Source: a virus. Taken from it: 21,238 nucleotides of DNA. The stretch spans positions 1 through 21,238 of the IMG/VR virus record IMGVR_UViG_3300011126_000075. The stretch is one strand, 5' to 3'. The notes beneath the pieces are model-generated. The model was not told where the DNA came from. It did no database searches and was given only the letters and a program-made list of their open reading frames with translations. Numbering within the stretch: the stretch's first letter is position 1; each line of letters begins with the position of its first letter. The position numbers and the translations under genes were made by a program. This document shows, in pieces, positions 7,228 to 13,925 of the stretch.

Positions 7228-7256
7228 TTTACATGCATTCGGCAATGCTGCATTGT
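7228..7256 (+). promoter_or_regulatory. Possible promoter for the 71-aa gene
   Basis: TTTACA (7228-7233), a 17-bp spacer and CATTGT (7251-7256) lie about 33 bases ahead of the ATG at 7290. The -10 match is weak (3 of 6). It is supported mainly by position after the terminator and by the same TTTACA -35 ahead of the next gene. Confidence 0.35.
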
Positions 7257-7289
7257 TGCTGAGCACACAACAACAAAGGAAGCCTCACA

Positions 7290-7505
7290 ATGATTAAACA
7301 GACACCCATGCAGGTCAGAGTTCAAGCAAGAACCGAAATCGAGAAAAAGACCGCCGAGTTTCTAGCAAGAGGCGGCAAGATATACAAAGCCAAGCAGGGC
7401 GAGAGCGGCAAAAACGACGTTTCTCGGGCGTTCATCATAAGCACTGAGGCCGAGAGATCGGCAAGGCGCGGAAGGGAGCGATCGAAGAAAGTTAAAGAAT
7501 TTTAA
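7290..7505 (+). CDS. Small basic protein of unknown function with FLARGGKI motif
   Basis: This 71-aa, strongly basic protein starts at an ATG preceded by AAAGGA. It has a helical N-terminal half containing TAEFLARGGKIYKAKQGESG (21-40) and a highly charged Arg/Lys-rich C-terminus (residues 55-71). I recall the FL-x-R/K-GGKI pattern from small phage and plasmid proteins that have no assigned function. The charge suggests binding to nucleic acid or a nucleoprotein, but there is no recognisable helix-turn-helix. It is the first gene after the origin-like region and may have its own promoter. Function unknown. Confidence 0.7.
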   Translation: MIKQTPMQVRVQARTEIEKKTAEFLARGGKIYKAKQGESGKNDVSRAFIISTEAERSARRGRERSKKVKEF

Positions 7506-7515
7506 TAAAAGTTCT

Positions 7516-7544
7516 TTACAGGGCAAAAAGGCTTTAGTACAGTT
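7516..7544 (+). promoter_or_regulatory. Predicted promoter for the accessory genes
   Basis: TTTACA (7516-7521), a 17-bp spacer and TACAGT (7539-7544, 4 of 6 matches to TATAAT) precede the gene at 7593. The gap allows a 5' leader of about 40 bases. Confidence 0.45.
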
Positions 7545-7592
7545 AACTCATCGGCAGCCAAGAGGGAGGCCGGAACTCAAAGGGGTAAGATT

Positions 7593-7886
7593 ATGATCAT
7601 CACTAAAATGGAGTTAGCGGTACTAAAGGCAATCGACTGGTCAGAATACGGTTCCTACCTCAATGACGCGGTATGGTTTTTTAGCGTCCGCGATCATGTA
7701 GAAGGCGTTGAGCCTGCTTCGTTAGGCGGCGTTATTGCAAGCCTTTCTAAGAAAGGACTTGTAAGAGTAGAGGGCTGTGATGTTGACGAGGATGATATTA
7801 TTTACATGACCAAACAGGGCGCTATCGAATATTTACAAACAGTGGGCGACACTAATGCGTGTAAGCAGTGGCCTGAATCACTTTAA
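7593..7886 (+). CDS. Probable winged-helix protein
   Basis: This 97-aa protein has a start preceded by AAAGGGG. The N-terminal helix ITKMELAVLKAIDWSEYG is followed by a segment that reads like a recognition helix and wing (LGGVIASLSKKGLVRVEG, then DIIYMTKQGAIEYL). This order resembles MarR/PadR-like winged helices, where SLxxKGLV leads into the beta-wing. Similar small proteins occur in phage and plasmid accessory regions. It could be a regulator of the accessory or late genes, but no target site can be assigned. The fold is inferred from the pattern only. Confidence 0.7.
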   Translation: MIITKMELAVLKAIDWSEYGSYLNDAVWFFSVRDHVEGVEPASLGGVIASLSKKGLVRVEGCDVDEDDIIYMTKQGAIEYLQTVGDTNACKQWPESL

Positions 7887-7905
7887 CGGCACTCTATTAA
7901 CCAAC

Positions 7906-7924
7906 AGCCCGCCAGTCGCGGGCT
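7906..7924 (+). terminator. Hairpin between accessory genes
   Basis: AGCCCGC (7906-7912), loop CAGTC, and GCGGGCT (7918-7924) form a perfect 7-bp stem 19 bases after the 97-aa gene. The U run is poor (TCATTCTC), so termination is probably partial. The ribosome-binding site of the next gene (GGGGAG) follows directly. Confidence 0.55.
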
Positions 7925-7946
7925 TCATTCTCAAGGGGAGTAAGAA

Positions 7947-8582
7947 ATGGGACAAAAGACACAGGTTTTTGCGACCTATGAAGACTTTTTAAAAAGAAGT
8001 GACAAGAATCTAAACGGGGTTTCCCACGACTTCGCCGCAGAGCGTCCGAGCTACGCTGAAGATAATCAGGCAAACACTGGATGCTGGAATTGCAGCGGTT
8101 GCAGCTATTGCAGCGGTTGCAGCTATTGCAGCGGTTGCAGCTATTGCAGCGGTTGCAGCTATTGCAGCGGTTGCAGCGGTTGCAGCGGTTGCAGCTATTG
8201 CAGCGATTGCAGCGATTGCAGCGATTGCAGCGATTGCAGCTATTGCAGCGGTTGCAGCGGTTGCAGCGGAAGAGAGGCGGCTCACCCTATCCCTGTTGTT
8301 GAAAACCTACATCAAAAACTAGCCGCGGCTGTCACAAAAGCCGACGCTTTGGACATGAGCTCGTGGCATTCGTGCGAGACTACGCACTGTCGGGCGGGCT
8401 GGGTTGTTCATCTGGCGGGAGAGGCAGGCTATGCGCTTGAAAAATTTCACAACACAGCGCTTGCAGCTCAGCTAATCTACAGGGAGAGTGGTTATAAAAT
8501 AAATCCCAGCCGATTCTTTGACTCTGATTCAGTCGCCATGGACGACATGATCAGGTTAGCCAAAGAGGAGGCCGCCCAATGA
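7947..8582 (+). CDS. Cysteine-rich protein with 20 tandem Cys-Ser-X repeats
   Basis: This 211-aa protein has three parts. The N-terminus (1-48) contains TYEDFLKRSDKNLNGVSHDF and ends GCWNC. Residues 49-108 are exactly 20 tandem Cys-Ser-X tripeptides with X = Gly, Tyr or Asp. A C-terminal domain (109-211) contains ALDMSSWHSCETTHCRAGW, with two more cysteines (C143, C148), and ends INPSRFFDSDSVAMDDMIRLA. I recall this C-terminal domain from other phage proteins where it follows different short-period repeats, which suggests a modular repeat-plus-cap design. The repeats might form a beta-helix-like stack, bind metal ions or form disulfides; none of this is shown by the sequence. A strong GGGGAG site precedes the ATG, and the gene overlaps the next by ATGA. 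Function unknown. Confidence 0.85.
   Translation: MGQKTQVFATYEDFLKRSDKNLNGVSHDFAAERPSYAEDNQANTGCWNCSGCSYCSGCSYCSGCSYCSGCSYCSGCSGCSGCSYCSDCSDCSDCSDCSYCSGCSGCSGREAAHPIPVVENLHQKLAAAVTKADALDMSSWHSCETTHCRAGWVVHLAGEAGYALEKFHNTALAAQLIYRESGYKINPSRFFDSDSVAMDDMIRLAKEEAAQ
8091..8270 (+). repeat. Twenty 9-bp tandem repeats (TGCAGC + GGT/TAT/GAT)
   Basis: This is an uninterrupted array of 20 nine-base units. Each begins TGCAGC and ends GGT (Gly), TAT (Tyr) or GAT (Asp); the last ends GGA. The order by residue is G Y G Y G Y G Y G G G Y D D D D Y G G G. Every cysteine codon is TGC and every serine codon AGC. Such uniformity points to recent expansion by slippage or unequal recombination of 9- and 18-bp units, which preserves the frame. 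Confidence 0.97.
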
Positions 8583-8788
8583 CCTGCAAACAAATCTACA
8601 AAAACGAAGAGATCACCCCCGACTCGGTTATCGTTACCGAGATACTGCAAAATCAGAATACCGGCTTTTTTGATGTCTATGTGACGCACAACGGCTGCGA
8701 CGCTGTGCAGATGGGTGTTGATACGCTGGATAACGCGCATATTGCAGCATCGGCACTGGCTGACAAATTGAGGGAGATAGCGGAATGA
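8579..8788 (+). CDS. Small protein of unknown function (69 aa)
   Basis: The ATG overlaps the stop of the Cys-Ser-X gene (ATGA), and AGGAGG lies 7 bases upstream inside that gene, so translation is coupled. The 69-aa product is acidic. It has a beta-rich first half (SVIVTEILQNQNTGFFDVYVTHNG) and a helical end (AHIAASALADKLREIAE), so it is probably a small alpha/beta domain. I do not recognise a family. It is followed by another ATGA-coupled gene. Confidence 0.75.
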   Translation: MTCKQIYKNEEITPDSVIVTEILQNQNTGFFDVYVTHNGCDAVQMGVDTLDNAHIAASALADKLREIAE

Positions 8789-8985
8789 CAACCCTCAAAC
8801 AAACCCGCGAAGACCTGTACCTCTCGGCTAAGTGGTGCGCCGAGCACTGCCCTAACATCAACGGCAGTCGCGGCGTGACGCTATCGACGTGGAAGCACTG
8901 GGAGGCGGTAGATAGTCCGCCTGATGATGTGATTGAGTGGCTTGGTAGGCTTGGCGAAGTGTTGCACCCTTGCCCCACACCCTAA
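8785..8985 (+). CDS. Small HTH-like protein of unknown function (66 aa)
   Basis: This 66-aa product is coupled to the previous gene by ATGA, with GGGAG upstream. The pattern LYLSAKWCAEHCPNINGSRG (11-30), then VTLSTWKHWEAVDSPPDDVIEWL (31-53), resembles the small XRE/YdiL-like helix-turn-helix proteins in which a TWxxWE segment follows the turn. It is the last gene before an intrinsic terminator. A regulatory role is possible but not shown. Confidence 0.7.
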   Translation: MTTLKQTREDLYLSAKWCAEHCPNINGSRGVTLSTWKHWEAVDSPPDDVIEWLGRLGEVLHPCPTP

Positions 8986-9014
8986 AAAGGCTTAACCTAC
9001 AACTACTCCCCTTT

Positions 9015-9036
9015 ACCGCCTACGGGCGGTTTTTTT
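9015..9036 (+). terminator. Intrinsic terminator ending the accessory operon
   Basis: ACCGCC (9015-9020), loop TACG, and GGCGGT (9025-9030) form a perfect 6-bp stem followed by a run of seven T (9030-9036). It lies 29 bases after the 66-aa gene and separates accessory from late genes. Confidence 0.85.
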
Positions 9037-9046
9037 CGAGGACGGT

Positions 9047-9196
9047 ATGATTGAGCGAATCACGGCGTGTCTGGTTATATCTATTTGCGCTCTTACTCTA
9101 TCTATCTTTTGCGGCGCTGTGTTTTTTTTGCTGGCTATCAGGTACGTGTGGCGCTGGCTAGTAAGTTTCTCCCCTTGCCAAGGACGGCACCCTTAA
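9047..9196 (+). CDS. 49-aa single-span membrane protein
   Basis: A short frame runs from ATG 9047 to TAA 9194-9196, with GAGG 5 bases upstream, directly after the terminator. The product begins MIERITA. It has one long hydrophobic segment at about residues 8-28 (CLVISICALTLSIFCGAVFFL), followed by a positively charged and aromatic stretch (RYVWRWLVSF), suggesting an N-out, C-in membrane anchor. The position just ahead of the terminase genes can hold holins or superinfection-exclusion proteins, but no other lysis gene is near, so I do not assign a function. The good ribosome-binding site and clear hydrophobic segment make a real gene likely, though short frames are uncertain. Confidence 0.55.
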   Translation: MIERITACLVISICALTLSIFCGAVFFLLAIRYVWRWLVSFSPCQGRHP

Positions 9197-9209
9197 TTGT
9201 GAGTATGGT

Positions 9210-9614
9210 ATGACAAACCCAGTCGGAAGGCCGAGCAAGTATAACGAAGCGATGCAGGCCGAGGCAGACCGCTACATCTTGGACTATGAGTCCGTTGGCG
9301 ACGTGATACCAAGCCGCGCTGGACTCGGCTGTTTTATCGGCGTAGACCGCTCTACAGTCTACGAATGGGAGAAGAATCACCCCATTTTTTCCCACACGTT
9401 ACGCAAAATCGACATAATGCAAGAGCGAACAGCATTGAATAAAGGTTTGGACGGCACGTTTAACGCTGCGATAACTAAGCTGATTTTGCATAACCACGGG
9501 TACTCCGACCGGCAGGCGACTGACCACACATCTAGCGACGGCAGCATGACGCCGAAAGACAATAGCACGGCGGTCGTAGCGGCATTGGAACGCAAGCATA
9601 AAGATGACGCCTGA
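9210..9614 (+). CDS. Terminase small subunit
   Basis: This 134-aa protein is predicted to recognise phage DNA and regulate the large terminase. The N-terminus GRPSKYNEAMQAEADRYI is typical of the gp3/small-terminase DNA-packaging family. It is followed by a helix-turn-helix-like segment (AGLGCFIGVDRSTVYEWEK, 37-55), a helical oligomerisation-like region (FSHTLRKIDIMQERTALNKG), and the segment FNAAITKLILHNHGYSDR, also common in this family. The C-terminus is charged. The ribosome-binding site is weak. It overlaps the large subunit by 11 bases, the usual small-then-large order. Confidence 0.85.
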   Translation: MTNPVGRPSKYNEAMQAEADRYILDYESVGDVIPSRAGLGCFIGVDRSTVYEWEKNHPIFSHTLRKIDIMQERTALNKGLDGTFNAAITKLILHNHGYSDRQATDHTSSDGSMTPKDNSTAVVAALERKHKDDA

Positions 9615-10974
9615 GCAGATTGCAGACTGCCAGTGCGAGCTACTGCCTTTTACGAAAGCCATTTTTCTGGCCAGAAAAGGCTCAGAGCTAATCCCTAACT
9701 GGCATCAAGACGCCATCTGTGACGCCCTTGAGCGCGTTGTCATCGGCAAGACTAAACGCTTAATCATTACTGTTCCGCCAAGGACTGGTAAGACTGAGTT
9801 TGCGGTGATTAATTTTATCGCGTGGTCTATGGGCAACTTTCCAGACTCTGAGTTCATCCACGCGAGCTACTCCAAGCGCCTCGCCACTAACAACACGTAC
9901 AACGCCCGCGCAATCATGCAAAGCGAGGCGTATAAAACCATATTCCCTTACTCTGAATTGATGGCAGACAGTACGGCCAAGGACGAGTTTCGTACTACGG
10001 CTGGTGGCGTCGTATATGCGACCGGCGCAGATGGGACAATTACCGGCTACGGCGCTGGCAAGATGCGGCCATCGTTCGGCGGGGCGATCATTATTGATGA
10101 TCCGCACAAGGCTGGCGAGGGCAATAGCGACACGATGCGCCAGAATCTCATCGACTGGTTCGGCACGACCATAGAAAGCCGGAAGAACACGCCAGACACG
10201 CCCAGCATTATCATTATGCAGCGTTTACACGAAAAGGATTTAAGCGGATTCCTGCTGGGTGGCGGTAACGGAGAGCATTGGGAGCATTTAAATATACCCG
10301 CCGAGAATGAGCAGGGTGCGTCATTCTGGCCTCAACAATTCCCGATTGAAGATTTAGAGCGAAAGAAAAAGGCTAATTCTTACGTCTATGCAGGGCAGTA
10401 TTTGCAGCGACCCGCGCCGCTTGGTGGGGGCATATTTAAGGATGAATGGTGGCGCTACTATCGCGCCCTACCTGCGATGAAGTGGCGTGCAATCTACGCA
10501 GACACAGCACAGAAGACGAAAGAGCAGAACGACTATTCAGTTTTCCAGTGCTGGGGACAGGCGGAAGATGGGCAGGCTTACCTAATCGACCAAGTGCGAG
10601 GCAAGTGGGAAGCCCCTGAGCTGCTAACGCAGGCTAGAGCGTTTTGGCACAAGCACAAGACAGACGTGGTCATTCTCCGCAGCTTTAATATTGAGGACAA
10701 GGTGAGCGGCACAACACTGATTCAGACGTTAGCGCGTGAAGCGATCCCAGTTAAAGGTATCCAGCGCAGCAAGGACAAGATTACACGAGCATACGACGCA
10801 GCGCCCCTAATAGAATCGGGCAATGTCTATCTGCCGGAAAACGCACCATGGTTGTCCGAGTATCTTTCAGAGTTCAGTCACTTCCCAAAGGGCGCGAACG
10901 ATGACCAAGTAGACCCAACGATGGACGCGATAAAAGACATACTAAATCCGCCATCTTTCGTTTTCTCATGCTAA
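9604..10974 (+). CDS. Terminase large subunit
   Basis: This 456-aa packaging motor drives DNA into the prohead and cuts it. The ATPase has Walker A VPPRTGKT (57-64), Walker B AIIIDD (161-166) and the downstream motif SIIIMQRLHE (201-210). The RNase H-like nuclease domain has IYADTAQKTK with D300, IEDKVSG with E364/D365, and GANDDQVDP (430-438) with acidic D433, D434 and D437. The overall pattern matches the TIGR01630-type phage terminase family. The length is complete. It overlaps both the small subunit and the possible upstream start of the next small gene. The sequence does not show whether packaging is headful or cos-directed. Confidence 0.95.
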   Translation: MTPEQIADCQCELLPFTKAIFLARKGSELIPNWHQDAICDALERVVIGKTKRLIITVPPRTGKTEFAVINFIAWSMGNFPDSEFIHASYSKRLATNNTYNARAIMQSEAYKTIFPYSELMADSTAKDEFRTTAGGVVYATGADGTITGYGAGKMRPSFGGAIIIDDPHKAGEGNSDTMRQNLIDWFGTTIESRKNTPDTPSIIIMQRLHEKDLSGFLLGGGNGEHWEHLNIPAENEQGASFWPQQFPIEDLERKKKANSYVYAGQYLQRPAPLGGGIFKDEWWRYYRALPAMKWRAIYADTAQKTKEQNDYSVFQCWGQAEDGQAYLIDQVRGKWEAPELLTQARAFWHKHKTDVVILRSFNIEDKVSGTTLIQTLAREAIPVKGIQRSKDKITRAYDAAPLIESGNVYLPENAPWLSEYLSEFSHFPKGANDDQVDPTMDAIKDILNPPSFVFSC

Positions 10975-10985
10975 GAGGCCACACC

Positions 10986-11153
10986 ATGAACAGCAAAAAA
11001 GCCAAGCAAATCCGCCGCCGTGCTAAGAAGTTGACGCAGCATCTGCCAGACATCGGCTATACACAGACTAAGACAACGCGCTTAGGCGAGTGCACGCGGG
11101 GCGCTTATCGTGCCCTCAAGAGTGGCCGCGTAAATTTTCCTGACGTATCATGA
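10986..11153 (+). CDS. Small basic phage protein between terminase and portal
   Basis: The product is 55 aa from ATG 10986, which has AGAGG 7 bases upstream. An in-frame ATG at 10968 inside the terminase gene is less well placed. The N-terminus is very basic (NSKKAKQIRRRAKKL), followed by a pattern with a cysteine (TTRLGECTRGAYRALKSG). Small basic proteins of this kind commonly sit between terminase and portal genes in siphophages, without known function. DNA or RNA contact is plausible from the charge. Confidence 0.7.
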   Translation: MNSKKAKQIRRRAKKLTQHLPDIGYTQTKTTRLGECTRGAYRALKSGRVNFPDVS

Positions 11154-11181
11154 CTAAAATTTAATCGCGGGCCTTTCTGCT

Positions 11182-12459
11182 ATGCGCTTTCCATGGACAA
11201 AATCTGTTCCAGTTCCCGTAACCGGCATTGATCAACAGCTGGCGGTTGCCCTCAAATCAATATCACTGCCAGCGGCCACGCCGAAATGGTCGCTGTTCTC
11301 GAAAGGGCAGCCAGACTGGTCAGAGACGGTAGCCATCCGCGAGGGCTATAACGCCTCTGCTATCGTCTATGCGTGCGTTGAGAAGCGGGCAAAACTACTG
11401 GCCTCGATACCGTGGCGGGCGATGAATAACGGCGAACACATGCCAGACTCGCCCCTTCAGAGGCTTATCGATAACCCGAACCCTGATCAGTCCTGCTATG
11501 AGTTCGTCTACGCTATCAGTCAGTCTCTAGACCTTTCGGGCAATGCGTTTATCAGTGAGATCAAGGGCGGCATGGGTGGCCTGCCGTTTGAGCTTTGGCC
11601 TTTGCCCTCTCAGCACATGAAGATTAAGGCGGGCAGCGTGCGCTTAGTTGAGCGGTACGAATATTGCGAGAATGGCGTAAAGGCGATCATTCAGCCTGAG
11701 GACATGATTCAACTAAAGATGCCGAACCCGAATAGCCGTTGGTTCGGTATGCCGGTGCTGATGGCGGCAGGGCGGGCTACCGATATTGACCGCGAGGCGG
11801 GCATCTGGCAGAAGGTGAGTCTACAGAATCGCGGCGTGCTGGATGTTCACATTCAAGTGCCAGAGGGCACGACGCCAGAGCAGGCGCAATCAATCAAAGA
11901 CAAGTGGCGCGAACGGCAGTCAGGCCCAAGCAACGCCCGCGCCCCTGTAGTCACAAGCGGCGATGTTAAGCATTTGGGGCAATCGGCTGCCGAACTTGAT
12001 TTCGTTGCGTCCCGTCGTGCTGTCTGGACTGAGATCGCGGCAGTGTTCGGCGTGCCATTGGCCGCTATTGGCTTTACTGAGGACGTGAACCTTGCTAACG
12101 CTGGGGCGATGATGCGCCAGCTATGGCAGACGACAACGGTTCCGCAGCTTGAGTTAATCCGCAGGCAACTTAATAGCCAGCTTGTATCAGAGTTCGGGCC
12201 TGAGTGGGAGCTGGTTCCCGACTTATCAAACGTACAGGCGCTACAAGAAAACTTGAGCGACAAGCTGGCGAGTGCCGAGCGATTGCAGAAACTTGGATAT
12301 ACGCGCAACGAAATCAACGACCGGCTAGAACTTGGTTTCGAGAATGACGAAGAGACAGGGAATATACGCTATGAGCCTAGCGGCCTTCTTCCCATCGGCA
12401 TGGATGACATGACAACGCCAGACGAGAAGGCTGCAGCGAGCAAGCTAACTTATGGCTAA
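11182..12459 (+). CDS. Portal protein (HK97 family)
   Basis: This 425-aa protein should form the dodecameric ring at the capsid vertex through which DNA passes and to which the connector attaches. Typical HK97-portal marks are the segment NASAIVYACVEKRAKLLASIPW (57-78), DSPLQRLIDNPNPDQSCYEF (about 88-107), SLDLSGNAFI, the WPLP segment, DREAGIWQKVSLQNRGVLD, and the C-terminal helices with VFGVPLAAIGF and NLANAGAMMRQLWQTT. It follows the terminase module and overlaps the Mu-F-like gene by 8 bases. The ribosome-binding site is weak. The assignment is secure. Confidence 0.93.
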   Translation: MRFPWTKSVPVPVTGIDQQLAVALKSISLPAATPKWSLFSKGQPDWSETVAIREGYNASAIVYACVEKRAKLLASIPWRAMNNGEHMPDSPLQRLIDNPNPDQSCYEFVYAISQSLDLSGNAFISEIKGGMGGLPFELWPLPSQHMKIKAGSVRLVERYEYCENGVKAIIQPEDMIQLKMPNPNSRWFGMPVLMAAGRATDIDREAGIWQKVSLQNRGVLDVHIQVPEGTTPEQAQSIKDKWRERQSGPSNARAPVVTSGDVKHLGQSAAELDFVASRRAVWTEIAAVFGVPLAAIGFTEDVNLANAGAMMRQLWQTTTVPQLELIRRQLNSQLVSEFGPEWELVPDLSNVQALQENLSDKLASAERLQKLGYTRNEINDRLELGFENDEETGNIRYEPSGLLPIGMDDMTTPDEKAAASKLTYG

Positions 12460-13246
12460 GACGCTCACGGGGCTGACGCCAAGCCGAGAACAGCAGTACC
12501 GCGCCCGCATACTTGAGCGCCAAGCCCGCGCGACCGAAGGCCGGTATGCCCGTGAGATTGCACGCGCCATGCGTGAGTTGGCGAAGGCGTCGGGCAACGT
12601 CGGCAAGCAAGCAGCCGTGATGCAGTCGCACCGCGAGAAACTAGCCGCTCTGCTCGACAAGCAATACGTGACCGCCTTTGATTTCTTCGGCGGTCGCGTT
12701 CTAAGTGAAGCGCCCAAGCACCACGACCACCTGCTTAATACGAAAGATATTATTTCCTACGACGCTAACAGACTGGCGTGGATTACCGCGAACGTGGCAC
12801 GAAAAGTCACAGAGATAAGCGGCACGACCAAGGCGCAAGCGACGTCAATCATTCAAAGCGTTTTATCTGAACAGGTAGTGGCAGGCGCGGCGAGCCAAGC
12901 GTCAACCAGCGCGGCAATCATTGCAGCAATGCGAGAGAAGGGCGGTTCATTAGCTCGATACCGCAGCAGAGTAATAGCACGCACCGAGGCACACGCCAGC
13001 GCAGGCGCGGCAAACGAAGCCGCAGCAGCATCACTTGGCATACCGCTAAAAAAGGAATGGGTAGCAGCAAGACAAGCAGGGCGAACCCGTGATGATCATC
13101 TTGATGCGGATGGGCAGGTGGTCGCATTAGACCAACCCTTCATTGTTGGCGGTGAGCGTCTTATGTACCCAAGCGACCCATCCGGCAGCCCTGAGAACGT
13201 GATTAATTGCCGGTGCTCTTCGGTGCATATTGTCATTGACGATTAG
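12452..13246 (+). CDS. Minor head protein, Mu gpF-like (SPP1 gp7 family)
   Basis: This 264-aa protein has a helical N-terminal half rich in Ala, Arg and Glu. It is followed by the Mu-F domain: VIARTEAHASAGAANEAA (174-191), KKEWVAARQAGRTRDDHLDA (200-219) with H216, and near the end the paired cysteines of VINCRCS (250-256), a hallmark of the family. Members are minor head or early morphogenesis proteins that bind the portal and in some phages act in DNA ejection. It starts inside the portal gene (8-bp overlap) with no strong ribosome-binding site, consistent with coupling. It ends just before a predicted promoter for the capsid-maturation genes. Confidence 0.9.
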   Translation: MAKTLTGLTPSREQQYRARILERQARATEGRYAREIARAMRELAKASGNVGKQAAVMQSHREKLAALLDKQYVTAFDFFGGRVLSEAPKHHDHLLNTKDIISYDANRLAWITANVARKVTEISGTTKAQATSIIQSVLSEQVVAGAASQASTSAAIIAAMREKGGSLARYRSRVIARTEAHASAGAANEAAAASLGIPLKKEWVAARQAGRTRDDHLDADGQVVALDQPFIVGGERLMYPSDPSGSPENVINCRCSSVHIVIDD

Positions 13247-13274
13247 TTGCGCGATGCAATTCCGGTCGTATAGT
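13247..13274 (+). promoter_or_regulatory. Predicted promoter ahead of protease and capsid genes
   Basis: TTGCGC (13247-13252), a 16-bp spacer and TATAGT (13269-13274) lie in the 54-bp gap before the protease gene. An AGGCAGG site follows near the start codon. This would boost protease and capsid expression above read-through from the terminase side. Confidence 0.45.
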
Positions 13275-13300
13275 GAACAAAACGAAGGCAGGTTTTTGAT

Positions 13301-13915
13301 ATGGATTATAAAAGCGTAGGATTTAAAGCTGATAACGTTGACGCTGAAAAACGCACGATTTCAGGCTATGCGAGCACGTACGACCTAGACAAGGGCGGCG
13401 ATATTATCGTCAAGGGTGCGTTTGCTAAATCCTTAGCCTCCGATATTCGCGTCAAGGTTCTCTGGCAGCACAAGCAAGACACCCCGATTGGCCGCCCTGT
13501 TCTCATGCGTGAGGATGAAAGAGGTTTGTATGTTGAGGCCTACATTGCCAAGACTGCCAAGGGTGACGAGGCCTTAGAGCTGGCGAAGGAAGGCATCATT
13601 GATAGTATGTCTATCGGCTACCAAGTCGTAGACTCTGAATATAAAGATGACGGCGTTCGCTTACTAAAAGAAATCACCCTACATGAATTTTCAATGGTCA
13701 CGTTCCCGATGAACGAGGCCGCGATTATTACCGGCGTGAAGTCACTGGACGCACGAGAGATCGAAAGAGTCTTGCGAGAGGCAGGACTCTCACGAAGCCA
13801 AGCTAAATGCATTGCATCGGCTGGCATTAAAAATCTGCGCGAGGCAGACGATCAAGAAAGCAAAACAGACGGTCTTGACGCGCTAAAAACGGCGCTTAAT
13901 CTTTTTAATTTATGA
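13301..13915 (+). CDS. Prohead protease (HK97 family, U35/S78)
   Basis: This 204-aa serine protease cleaves the scaffold-like arm of the major capsid protein during head maturation. Marks are SGYASTYDLDKGGDIIVKGAF (21-41), the histidine segment KVLWQHKQDTPIG (H57), the serine segment GIIDSMSIGYQV (S102 or S104), and LHEFSMVTFPMNEAA (127-141). The length is typical. The C-terminal tail after residue 150 is charged and may be a targeting region lost in maturation. Its stop lies 10 bases before the capsid start, and the capsid ribosome-binding site overlaps the stop codon. Confidence 0.94.
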   Translation: MDYKSVGFKADNVDAEKRTISGYASTYDLDKGGDIIVKGAFAKSLASDIRVKVLWQHKQDTPIGRPVLMREDERGLYVEAYIAKTAKGDEALELAKEGIIDSMSIGYQVVDSEYKDDGVRLLKEITLHEFSMVTFPMNEAAIITGVKSLDAREIERVLREAGLSRSQAKCIASAGIKNLREADDQESKTDGLDALKTALNLFNL

Positions 13916-13925
13916 GGTGGTCATT

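Larger units (their letters stand above)
6915..7289. other. Candidate replication origin: repeats plus AT-rich tract (no gene)
   Basis: This non-coding region holds two identical 18-bp direct repeats GCCGCACACGTTTGTCAC (6915-6932 and 6999-7016). An inverted variant at 7188-7206 reads GCCGCACACGCCGTCACAG on the minus strand. Further GTCAC/GTGAC boxes lie near 6937, 7116, 7124, 7168, 7190 and 7210. A run of alternating A and T (7081-7107) could melt easily. It lies directly after the primase/ATPase gene. Iteron-like repeats beside an AT-rich stretch and a replication protein gene are the usual look of a theta origin. No clear DnaA box was found. Alternatively the repeats could be operators for the small genes that follow. 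Confidence 0.5.

Noticed and set aside
7059-7325. Minus-strand 88-aa frame in the origin-like region
   Set aside because: Its translation is dominated by the AT repeat (YIYIIL), it has no known pattern, and it overlaps repeats and the start of the 71-aa gene.
8091-8270. CRISPR array
   Set aside because: Units are 9 bp with no spacers and are in frame within a protein gene.
8010-8302. Open frames on both strands through the 9-bp repeat array (LQR-rich and Ala/Ile-rich translations)
   Set aside because: A 9-bp repeat without stop codons leaves all frames open. The frame from 7947 has a strong ribosome-binding site and non-repetitive ends with recognisable sequence, so the others are shadows.
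9210-10974. Assignment of cos or headful packaging from the terminase sequence
   Set aside because: No cos-like site could be recognised, and terminase class cannot be decided reliably without a phylogeny.
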